DNA from: Phylloscopus collybita
Lineage: Eukaryota; Chordata; Aves; Passeriformes; Phylloscopidae
NCBI GenBank assembly: GCA_027886175.1
Contig: JAJNNQ010000011.1
Location: 3,100,001 to 3,164,000, forward strand
Direction of reading: 5' to 3'
Length of the DNA: 64,000 bases
In this document: piece by piece, positions 33,484 through 43,171 of the stretch
Layout: every line of letters begins with the position of its first letter
Numbering within the stretch: the first letter of the stretch is position 1
Position numbers and translations under genes: made by a program
Notes under the pieces: generated by a model
Told to the model about the DNA's origin: nothing
Seen by the model: only the letters and a program-made list of their open reading frames with translations
The model's database searches: none

Positions 33484-36045
33484 CTGAGACTGACTGTAGA
33501 TTACCGTGGCCTGAATGAGGTCACACCACCACTGAGCGCTGCTGTGCCAGACATGTTGGAGTTGCAGTATGAGCTGGAGTCCAAGGCAGCAAAGTGGTAC
33601 GCGACCATCGACATTGCCAATGCCTTCTTCTCCATTCCTGTGGCAGCAGAGTGCAGACCCCAGTTTGCTTTCACCTGGAGAGGTGTGCAGTACACCTGGA
33701 ATCGGCTGCCCCAGGGGTGGAAGCACAGTCCCACCATCTGCCATGGACTGATCCAGGATGCACTGGAAAAGGGTGAGGCTCCGGACCATCTACAGTACAT
33801 AGATGACATCATTGTGTGGGGGAACACGGCAATGGAAGTCTTTGAGAAAGGAGAGAAGATCATCCAAATTCTCCTGGAAGCCGGTTTTGCCATCAAGAAG
33901 AGCAAAGTCAAGGAACCTGCCCAAGAGATCCAGTTCCTGGGAGTGAAGTGGCAAGATGGACGGCGTCAGATTCCCACTGAGGTCATCAATAAGATCACTG
34001 CCATGTCCCCACCGACCAACAAGAAGGAAACACAAGCTTTCCTAGGGGCCATTGGCTTTTGGAGGATGCACATCCCTGAGTACAGTCAGATTGTGAGCCC
34101 TCTCTACCTGGTTACCCGCAAGAAGAATGATTTCCACTGGGGCCCAGAACAGCAACACGCCTTTGCCCAGATCAAGCAGGAAATCGCACATGCGGTAGCC
34201 CTTGGCCCAGTCAGGACGGGACCAGAGGTAAAGAACGTGCTCTACTCTGCAGCCGGGAGCCATGCTCTGTCCTGGAGCCTGTGGCAGAAGGTGCCAGGTG
34301 AGACTCGAGGCCGGCCACTGGGATTCTGGAGCCGAAGCTACAGAGGGTCTGAAGCCAATTACACTCCCACAGAGAAGGAGATCTTGGCCGCCTACGAAGG
34401 AGTTCAAGCTGCCTCAGAGGTGATTGGCACTGAAGCACAACTCCTCCTGGCACCCCGACTACCGGTGCTGGGGTGGATGTTTAAAGGAAAGGTTCCCTCC
34501 ACCCACCATGCTACCGATGCCACATGGAGCAAATGGATCGCCCTCATCACTCAGCGCGCCCGTATTGGTAACCCGAATCGCCCTGGGATTTTGGAAGTAA
34601 TCACCAACTGGCCAGAAGCTGAGAACTTCAGTCTCACTGACGAAGAAGAACAAGTAACCCGGGCTGAAGAAGCTCCACCATACAACCAACTGCCAGCAGA
34701 AGAAACACGCTACGCTCTTTTCACTGACGGTTCCTGTCGCATCGTAGGGATGAACCGGAAGTGGAAAGCAGCCGTATGGAGCCCCACAAGACAAGTTGCA
34801 CACGCCACTGAAGGAGAAGGTGGGTCAAGCCAGCTTGCTGAACTCAAAGCTGTTCAATTGGCCCTGGACATTGCTGAAAGAGAGAAGTGGCCGAAGCTCT
34901 ACCTCTACACTGATTCGTGGATGGTGGCTAATGCTCTGTGGGGCTGGCTGGAAAGGTGGAAAAAAGCCAACTGGCAGCGTAGGGGAAAACCAATCTGGGC
35001 TGCTGATGAGTGGAAGGACATTGCCATCAGGGTAGGGAAACTACCTGTGAAAGTCCGTCATGTGGATGCCCATGTCCCCAAGAGTCAGGCTAATGAGGAG
35101 CACCGGAACAACGAGCAAGTAGATCAAGCTGCGAGGATAAAGGTATCCAAGGTAGACTTGGATTGGCAACACAAGGGAGAGTTGTTCCTAGCTCGGTGGG
35201 CCCATGATGCTTCAGGTCATCAGGGCAGAGATGCCACCTATAAGTGGGCACGAGACCGAGGGGTGGATCTAACCATGAACAGTATTTCACAGGTTATCCA
35301 CGACTGTGAGACGTGTGCTGCCATCAAGCAGGCCAAGCGGGTGAAGCCCCTCTGGTACGGTGGACGGTGGTCCAAGTACAAGTATGGGGAGGCCTGGCAG
35401 ATTGATTACATCACCCTGCCCCAAACCCGCCAAGGCAAGCGCTACGTGCTGACCATGGTGGAAGCCACCACTGGGTGGCTGGAGACCTATCCTGTGCCTC
35501 ATGCCACCGCCCGGAACACCATCCTGGGCCTGGAAAAACAAGTCCTGTGGAGACATGGCACCCCTGAGAGAACTGAGTCGGACAACGGGACTCATTTCAA
35601 GAACAGCCTCATAAACACCTGGGCTAAGGAACACGGCATTGAATGGATATATCACATCCCTTATCATGCACCAGCTGCCGGGAAAGTTGAACGGTGCAAT
35701 GGACTGCTTAAGACCACCCTGAAAGCACTTGGCGGGGGGACCTTCAAAAATTGGGAAGTGAACTTAGCAAAGGCCACCTGGATGGTCAACACCCGAGGGT
35801 CTATTAATCGAGCTGGTCCTGCCCAGTCTACCCCTTTGCACACAGTGGATGGAGACAAAGTCCCTGTGGTACATATGAGAGGTATCTTAGGAAAGACTGT
35901 TTGGGTAAACCCCACCTTGGGCAAAGGTGAACCCACCCGTGGGATTGTTTTTGCTCAAGGACCTGGTTACACTTGGTGGGTAATGCAGAAAGATGGGAAA
36001 ACCAGTTGTGTACCACAGGAAAACCTAATCCTAAGTGAGAACTGA
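33484..36045 (+). CDS. pol: ERVL (class III) pol: RT, RNase H, integrase; 5' truncated
   Basis: An 853-codon uninterrupted frame ending at TGA. Reverse transcriptase starts part-way (DYRGLNEVTPP) and keeps IDIANAFFSI and the YIDD catalytic motif at 33,796-33,807. RNase H shows FTDGSC, QLAELKA, YTDSW and HVDAH. Integrase shows the zinc motif His pair (HDASGH) and CETC, then the catalytic triad in QIDYITL, ESDNGTH and GKVERCNG. An SH3-like C-terminal part ends in ENLILSEN. Class III (spumavirus-related, ERVL) is inferred from the overall pol pattern and the LTR. Gag, protease, the RT N-terminus and the 5' LTR are gone. There is no ATG at the true domain start, and envelope is absent, as usual in ERVL. 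It is the best preserved retroviral frame in the window. Confidence 0.9.
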   Translation: MRLTVDYRGLNEVTPPLSAAVPDMLELQYELESKAAKWYATIDIANAFFSIPVAAECRPQFAFTWRGVQYTWNRLPQGWKHSPTICHGLIQDALEKGEAPDHLQYIDDIIVWGNTAMEVFEKGEKIIQILLEAGFAIKKSKVKEPAQEIQFLGVKWQDGRRQIPTEVINKITAMSPPTNKKETQAFLGAIGFWRMHIPEYSQIVSPLYLVTRKKNDFHWGPEQQHAFAQIKQEIAHAVALGPVRTGPEVKNVLYSAAGSHALSWSLWQKVPGETRGRPLGFWSRSYRGSEANYTPTEKEILAAYEGVQAASEVIGTEAQLLLAPRLPVLGWMFKGKVPSTHHATDATWSKWIALITQRARIGNPNRPGILEVITNWPEAENFSLTDEEEQVTRAEEAPPYNQLPAEETRYALFTDGSCRIVGMNRKWKAAVWSPTRQVAHATEGEGGSSQLAELKAVQLALDIAEREKWPKLYLYTDSWMVANALWGWLERWKKANWQRRGKPIWAADEWKDIAIRVGKLPVKVRHVDAHVPKSQANEEHRNNEQVDQAARIKVSKVDLDWQHKGELFLARWAHDASGHQGRDATYKWARDRGVDLTMNSISQVIHDCETCAAIKQAKRVKPLWYGGRWSKYKYGEAWQIDYITLPQTRQGKRYVLTMVEATTGWLETYPVPHATARNTILGLEKQVLWRHGTPERTESDNGTHFKNSLINTWAKEHGIEWIYHIPYHAPAAGKVERCNGLLKTTLKALGGGTFKNWEVNLAKATWMVNTRGSINRAGPAQSTPLHTVDGDKVPVVHMRGILGKTVWVNPTLGKGEPTRGIVFAQGPGYTWWVMQKDGKTSCVPQENLILSEN

Positions 36046-36099
36046 GTGTGAGGGTTCATTCTGTATAGTGGAGTTTATTAATTTAGGTATGATACAGAT

Positions 36100-36123
36100 G
36101 GTAATAGAATAAGGGGTGGATAA
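36100..36123 (+). promoter_or_regulatory. Polypurine tract-like segment before the ERVL LTR
   Basis: GGTAATAGAATAAGGGGTGGATAA directly precedes the LTR start, the position of the plus-strand primer. Imperfect because of T residues. Confidence 0.4.
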
Positions 36124-36789
36124 TGTTCTGGGTTGTGGAGCCGGGTTTTGTATATTCTATTTACATCTGTTTTGGGGCCTGATGACCCACCTTGATAGGC
36201 CATTGTTACCTTCCCCAGCCTGTGCGGTGCATTTGCATTTCTATACATCTCATGCCCTGGCGGTGGGGGGTGGGGGGGAGGGGGGGTGGCCGGGGGTTGG
36301 CGGTTCGGCCCTGCTGCAGAAGCGGGGTGCTCGGCGCTTCTTTCGCTGCGGGGTGGCAAGATCTTCATCTCCTGTGCTGGCCATCCTGTCTCCCTCCTCG
36401 CCGTACCTGAACCGGTTTCTTTGCAGAATCATCTCTGCTCCAACAGGATCACGTCTGCCATTTCAGAAGTGTTTGGACTGTTTACGTTTGGACTGTTTCT
36501 CAACATCCTGAATCACAGGGTCAGATTGAAATTCTGACTTTGTCAGGGTTTTCTTCTAAAATTATTGTTTATTTGTTTATTTGTTTGTTTGGTTGGGTGG
36601 TTTTGTTTCCTATCATATTTGTATTGTTAATACCTCCTAGTAAAGAACTGTTATTCCTATTCCCAACATCTTTGCCTGAGAGCCCTTGATTGCAAAATTA
36701 TAATTCATCGGGGTGTGAGGGGTTGGTATTCTCCATCCTAGGGGAACCTCAGTTTCCCTGGCAGATACCTGTCTTTCCAAACCAAGACA
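36124..36789 (+). repeat. ERVL 3' LTR (666 bp)
   Basis: Begins TGTTCTGGGTTGTGGAGCC and ends AAACCAAGACA at 36,789. Related fragments are at 18,391, 25,565 and 26,430. It contains a run of G near 36,265 and a T/G-rich GTTTATTTG segment. No 5' LTR exists for comparison. Confidence 0.75.
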
Positions 36790-39780
36790 CCAAAACATGC
36801 AGGCACGAGCAAGGCAACACCAACTGAATCATGTCTAGACCCACTAAGCTGTACGTAGACACTTTGTAAGATGGTACCAGAAACAGAGGAGATGGAGGAT
36901 AGATTGCTCTTAGCACTCAGCCAGATGCATAATTCTTTGGAAGGTCTGGAATATCAGTGATCCAATTGAAGATGTGTCAGCTGAAATAAGTCATGTGTTA
37001 GCCTCATTCAGTGACTAAGAAATAGAACAGCCATCGATGTCCAAGCTGAGTCACAGCTTCTGCACATTTCCTGAAATAAGTTTTGATTGCTAATGACGAA
37101 GCAGTTGAAACTCCTGTATTTGTTTGTACTGTAATTTGCAGGCAGCAGAACGTTGGGATACAGACTGTTTAAAAGATGAGACAAGTAGCTGGAATGAACG
37201 GAAGCCGTATTTCAGATAGGTTGTGTGAATAAGCAATGGTGTCCTAGAATTACCTCCCTCTGTTGTTCTTTATTCTCTTATTCTTCCTTCCTTGTGCTGC
37301 TGTACATGCATGTCAGGAGGAATGCGGCAGAAGTGACCCTTCTGACACTGTGACTGAGAGATACCAGCACTTTAAAAAAACTGGAGCAGATAAAAGAAAT
37401 CCTAAAAGAATCCCCAAGTAGGGGAGCAGAGAGTGTTCCTAAAGGCAGTCTTGTTCATATGGTGTTGGTTTCTACATAAAAAGCATGAAACTTGATAATT
37501 TTAAACCTTTCCTTTGTATATAGATACGGTTGGTTTTGTTGTTGTTTCTGTTGTTTGTTTGTTTGTTTTAATTTAAGATTGGGTGGTTTTCGGGCTGGGG
37601 TTAGCAGGAAGGATTTTAAGACTGCAAAACTCAGGAGTCCTCTTGTTTGTTCTGTGCATTTCATGAATTGCAGTCCTTAACTTCAGTGGAGTTTTACAGT
37701 GAAAGAAGAAAGACAGCTCAACAGCAGCACCTTCCCAAACCAAAGTGTCATGGAGTGGTCTGCACGACTTGGGATTTTGCCATGGAAGGTACTGGGCATC
37801 CTTGAGTGTGTGGGATGGAACAAGAAGAAACAAGTTGATTGTTGCTTTCCACACTTGTAGTGGTGTGTTATTGTATTTGTGTTCTGATTGTTATAAATGT
37901 GCTGCCCAATTATCCAATAATAAAAACAAAACAAAATTTAAATGTAGTAGAAATTTTAATTAAGCAGCTTGATTATACAAAATTGAATACAATCAAACAA
38001 TGAATAATAGTAAATAATTGGTTTGGTTAATAATGCATAAGCAGAAACATAAACCGCGGGGTACGGAGCAGGACCTTGGAATCCCACCCCCCGTACAAAC
38101 GAGATAACCTCGCGCTGGCCCCTTTATAGAGTGAGCCAATGTGTGCCACCACCCATCTCCACCTATTTTCGATTCGTAAGATTTGCATCACTTGTTTGTA
38201 TCACCACCTTTTACTATGCATGCTTCATCATCTCTTTTAGGGAGTTGTGCCTCTTTTTGGAGGTCTTCTGAGGAAGGCTCATCCTCTTCATCACGTGTCC
38301 TTTGAATAACCTTTCTTGTTGTTCATGCATATTTAGCTGCCTCTTTAGTTACACATGCGGACTAAACTTGTATTATATAAGCAAATACCAAGTTTGAACA
38401 TTTCGGCATTTAAAAGATCGTGTCTGAAGTTATTGAAGTTACATAGACAGTGGTTGCCACCATCAGTGCTGTGGGGTTGCTGGGTTTGTAGTTTGTTTTG
38501 GAGTTCTTGTCTGTCTGTTTGTCCCTCTTCCCCAAACAGTGACTGCCTTGCAGGTGTTTTGCTATTTGGAATTTCTCTTCCTTTATCAACATCACAGTAG
38601 CAATGGAGGAGGTGGCCTTACCCACTGGATAAGTGACCTTTCCATAATATTTTCAGAATTTCCAAGTGTGTGCAAATCCCTCCTAACCCTCCATATTGGC
38701 TGATATTATAAGCTTTGTGTATGAGTATGGCGAAAGTTGTGGTTTCAGGTTGCTCATAAACCCTCCACCACAATGATGAATGCTGACATTTGGTGGGATT
38801 TCCTCCCCCCTCCCCAGTGACCTACATCCCATGAATGCCATGCTGCTGTGGTGCTAGGGCTGTGTGTCTACTCTGTCCATTAATTGAAAATCAGATATAT
38901 TATCCAAAAAGGAAAAAACCCCTCACTTTTTATTACCTTGAAATAGCACCATAGAAAACCATAGAAAGGGAATAAAAAAATCAATGTCATACAATATGTG
39001 ACAATACACACAATGCCATGCAACATACGAGTTACATCTGATAAATTGGCCACCACATAAATTATGGTATTGGTACTGGGTATCAGTTGTTACTCCTGTC
39101 TCTTAGATTCTGGTTTTGAAATTCCTTTCTGCAGATATGATCTCCCATTTCTCAGGGAGGTGCTGACATGAAGTTTCTCTCACAGGACTCTTTCAGTTTT
39201 GAAGTTTTCACTGTTCCAGCAAGTCCTAGGAGCTATGGGAAAACTTCCCCCTCTCTTTTCAAAGGTTCTTGTACACATGTGCACGATGCAAAAGCACACA
39301 TAAAAGACCTGTCCTAATCCATGTTAGCAGGAAAAAACATGGAAATGAAAGGTTAAGTTGATCTTTTAAATTTCTTTCAGGAAAAAAAAGTCCACTTAGA
39401 AATAGAAATGACCTCTCTGACAATGCTTGGGAGGTATGTATTCCACATATTTGAGAGCTATATCTGCTTTCTGTTTATGATGATGGGCTGTCTGAACATA
39501 TCTACTACACAGGAATAATTGCTCCAGTGCTCTTCCAGCATAAATGGGGGCAAGGATCTAAACTAGCTGCCCTCTGCTACATCCTGGCATTTCTCTGCTC
39601 ACTTCCTCTGAAGATGCCTAGCTGTGGAAGTATTTGTGGAAACAAATCAAGATTGTTATTTACAATTAACAATCTTTATTGATTGATTAATTAATTCCCT
39701 CACAGCCTCAGTGCTAAACCTGAATGGTTAACGTCAGATGTCAGTTTTTGGGAATGACTAGTTCCTCTATGGTTTGAACA
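36790..39780. other. Intergenic DNA between ERVL and HYDIN
   Basis: No exon recognised. The segment 37,930-38,390 may be a minus-oriented LTR: on the minus strand it has CCAAT-like motifs and CTCTATAAAGGGGCC near 38,130, followed by a GC-rich block. A GTTT-rich run is at 37,540-37,570. The rest is AT-rich unique sequence. Confidence 0.4.
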
Positions 39781-39804
39781 GACCTTGTGTGATCTCATAA
39801 GGAG

Positions 39805-40223
39805 ATGGGCCCCGCGCCCCTCTGCGGGCCTGGCCCGGCCGTCACAATCGGGTTCCGCGGTTGCCTGGGAACCGCCAAGGCGCCGGCAGCGGCTGTGGCG
39901 GTGCTGCGGCCTCAGTTGCCTGAGAGCGCGCTCCGGACTGGCTGTTCCAGCCTGGGCGCTGCAGGCGGCTACACTGGGCGATCGCCGAGTGAATTCTTCC
40001 GAGCGATTGGTCTCTGAGAGCGAGCGCTGAACTCGCAGAGCCTTGGTTTCTGCGAGCGAGTGCTGGACTCTCGGGGAATTGGTCCCTGAGAGCGAGTGCT
40101 GAACTCTCGGGGAATTGGTCCCTGAGAGCGAGCGCTGAACTCTCGGGGAATTGGTCCCTGTGAGCGAGCCTGGGACTCGCAGAACATTGGTTTCTGCGAG
40201 GGAGTCCTGAATTGCCTTTGAAG
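39805..40223 (+). promoter_or_regulatory. HYDIN: HYDIN CpG-island promoter and non-coding first exon
   Basis: CpG-dense block just upstream of the HYDIN coding exons, in the same orientation. It carries an RFX X-box-like palindrome GGTTGCCTGGGAACC at 39,859-39,873, the cis-element typical of motile-cilium genes. A donor TTTGAAG/GTAAAG at 40,223 closes the likely first exon. Any plus-strand frame in it stops before the donor, so it should be 5' UTR. The link to HYDIN rests on position, strand and the X-box. Confidence 0.6.
40007..40222 (+). repeat. Six 36-bp tandem repeats in HYDIN exon 1
   Basis: Units of exactly 36 bp start TTGGTCCCTGAGAGCGAGTG and run to the splice donor. Units 3 and 4 differ by one base, outer units more. 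A long minus-strand frame exists only because 36 is a multiple of 3. Confidence 0.9.
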
Positions 40224-43051
40224 GTAAAGATTGACTAAAGCTGAACTTTTTGGTTTTGTCACATCTGTGCTCTGAAAAAGAATGCCAAAGGGAAATCCAG
40301 GATGTGATAATGCCAATCTTCTGGTGCAGCTCTTCAGTGGCATGTACAGCTGAGTGGATGAACAATAGATGGTCTACTGATTGTGCTCTTTTTTTACTGA
40401 AGAAATGCAACATTTTCCAAAAATTCTAGTCTATACATTTTTTCCTCTAGTGACTACTTAAACTGCTTAAAGTGAACAAGTTCTGTTCAAGTTTCAGTGG
40501 GGTTTTATGATCTGGTTATTAAATGTTTTAGGAAAATGCCTCTGAATTAAGGTGCAAACAAGACCATATGGCAAAGTCAAAAGTCTGGATTTTATGTAAC
40601 AGTAAATGTGAGGAAGAGACAGAGAGAAAAGGAAATAGAAAATGGGGGGGGGGAGACAGATTGAGTAGAAAATATCACCATTCCATGGACCCAGTGGCAT
40701 ACTCTTAAATCCTCTTCTGGTCTTCTCTGGCATGAGAGGATTTGCAAACCATAAGACTCCAAAGGATTCATACAGATTTGGGCAAGGTGGGACTGCCCAG
40801 GTACCTCCGTGGGGTGGGGCAAGTTTGCCTCTGTTTCTTGCTACTTTCCAACCATCTAAAACTTCTAGCACCAGTATATCCTTGGAGACTGCCATGAACT
40901 GGGTTCTGGATTTTCAGATCTGTTGTGTTACTTTGCATCGTCCCATGCAGTGATCTGGTGCAAGGCTCAGGAATGGCTCTGGGTGGTCTTTGATGGGCTC
41001 TGACACCCCCTCAGCTGCCCCTCCTGGGAATGTCCCCTGGATGTGGGCTTGTGGGGGTGAGGGGTTTTGGAGCTGAGCCAGTTTGTGTGAGGGAGGAGGC
41101 ACTGGGTGTCCAGTGCCTCTTACCAGAGGGTTCTGCCACGCTCCCAGAATTTCCTCCTTGCCCCTCTGTTGATGGGAGGTTTGTGTGCAAACCTGGCCTC
41201 AGAAGATGAGTCTATGACTTCCCCACCCTGAGCCCAGACAGAGCTGATTTTCAGGACAGCTGCTGGCTTTGCCTTTGGGGTGGATACATTTTTCTCCCTC
41301 AGCTTTGTTAACTTCTCCCCAGACCTGAGATAATAGGACAACAGTGTCACCTTTATCTTGTCTCAGGCTCCCTTAGATGACTTAACTCACAGTCCAAAGT
41401 TCTAGTCAGGAGGCCCTTTCAGGCAAGAGTGGGCTTTGGTGTTGCAGCTTCTTTATAGAGGTTTGTCACAATGAACAAAAAGTCCTTTATAACAACATTT
41501 CAGCCATTAGCCATAACATTCCAGTCTCTCACAAGTCCTGTGAGGAGCAGCTGAGAGAGCAGGGGTGGTTTAGCATAAAGGAGATCCACTCTGGCTATTT
41601 TAAAGTGATATTTAAGCTACAGCTTAGTCCGTTCTATTATTGGCATTCAGATTTTTAGCTCCAGGTTTCAGTGTGATCCATCTTTGAATTGCACAGCGTA
41701 GCCATCTAGTTCAAATAAAGTCCAGCTAGAGGCCTAACAAGTCTAGCTACGGATGCCAAACAAGCACGTAGCTAACTTTCAGCTAAAATTTTTAGCACCA
41801 GTATATCCCTTGAGTCTGCCATGAATTGGGTTCTGGATTTTCAAAGTCCCATTGTTGCTCCTTGCAGTTTTGTTGAGGCATTGTCGCTCCTCTGCGACAT
41901 CCTCCCTTCAAAATGGCTTCTGGATTCTCAGAAAAGACACCAACACCTCGTCTTTTGTCCAGGGAAAGACTGAAGTCTATTAGTGTGAGTATCCGCTGGA
42001 AACTCCCCTGGTGTCCCTCCTCTCCCTGCCCTGCCTGTTGTCCAGCAGCACAGTGAAGCTGCAGACCCCGTCCCCACCTCTTTGTGTGTGCTCCTCTTGG
42101 TGGGGGCTGTCCTGGTGCAGCAGGGAACACCGTGTGCTGCTTCAGGGACAGTGCAGCGTCTTGTGCCACCGGAGCCAAGTTAAAGCCATGAGCAGCTGAA
42201 GCCCTGAGCGTGTGCTTCCTTCCCTCCCCTTTGTCGCAGCAATTCCTTCTGTCAGGCTGGACACTCACCTGTGCTGCTCTGACCAACCTGCCCTTGGGCA
42301 TGTGCGGGGGAAGCTCAAACTCTGCCCTGCTAGAAGAGGTTCCAAACCAGCTGTTCTCTCTCATCTCTGTGTGGGGCACAGATCCAGCCCTGCAGACAGC
42401 ACTGCAGTCAGGGCCACAAAGGTCCCTTGGCTGTCAGGAGCTCACCTGACTGAAGATCAAAGCCCCCACTGCTGAGGCTCTGTCAAGGAGATCCCTCTGT
42501 TTTCTTCTGTGGAGGGCTCTGTGAGCCCAGACGGACAACACCAATGCTAATTAACAGAGAGAACTAAAACTTGGACACTTTGCTGTGCACCTCACTCTTG
42601 CTACAGCTTTGCTTTCTTGCCTCTCTTGGACTCAGCCAGCAGTGCTGTCTCCACGCTGTCAGTTTTGAGTGTTGTGCAGGGATGGAGTTAGAGGAGTTCT
42701 GAGAGCCCCTCCCCACTCTCTGAAAAAAGCCACTGCCTCAATCCAATGAAACTAAAGAGGAGAGAAATGCCCAGAGAGCAGAAATCCCCAAATATATCTC
42801 ATCATATCATGGAGAAGCTAATGGGACAGAGCCATGTGGTTGGAGTATGTGTATTGCACTCTGCATTATTAATTTACTGATGCTGAGGATTTTAGCAGGT
42901 ACCTTCCAGGGCTTCCAGGATTGTCCTAGACTATGTGATCACAAATTATTCACCCACACTGCTTGTTCGAGAAAAGCCTCCTGAACTATGGCATCTCTGA
43001 GGCTCTTGTTAGTTTTTATGGTTTTTGGTTTGTTTTTTTTTTCCCTATCAG
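40224..43051. other. HYDIN intron 1 / 5' region
   Basis: No coding exon found. About 60 bp at 40,862-40,915 (AGCACCAGTATATCC..GGGTTCTGGATTTTCA) recur at 41,797-41,850. An initiator ATG exon in phase with 43,052 must lie here or upstream but was not identified. Confidence 0.4.
42600..42930. repeat. Direct repeat flanking HYDIN exon, copy 1
   Basis: About 330 bp repeated at 43,491-43,821, offset 891 bp, with only a handful of differences (for example GAGGAGAGAAATG versus GAGGAAAGAAATG). The exon at 43,052 lies between the copies. Confidence 0.85.
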
Positions 43052-43171
43052 CTGCTTCCCTTTAAGATCCTGAGGAAGAAGTTTCTCAATGTGAAGAATC
43101 AGGCCAGTACTGGGAGGAGTGTTGTGCCCAGAATTGGCCGATTTCTACACAAGCGTGAGACTGGTGAAAAG
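43052..43171 (+). CDS. HYDIN: HYDIN exon a
   Basis: 120 bp, phase 0-0, acceptor TTTTTCCCTATCAG. Reads LLPFKILRKKFLNVKNQAST and ends RFLHKRETGEK. Basic; precedes the first ASH domain. Assigned by phase and position. Confidence 0.7.

Noticed and set aside
39700..40413. 237-codon minus-strand frame with 12-residue repeats
   Set aside because: The repeats come from the 36-bp array read backwards; no gene evidence on that strand.
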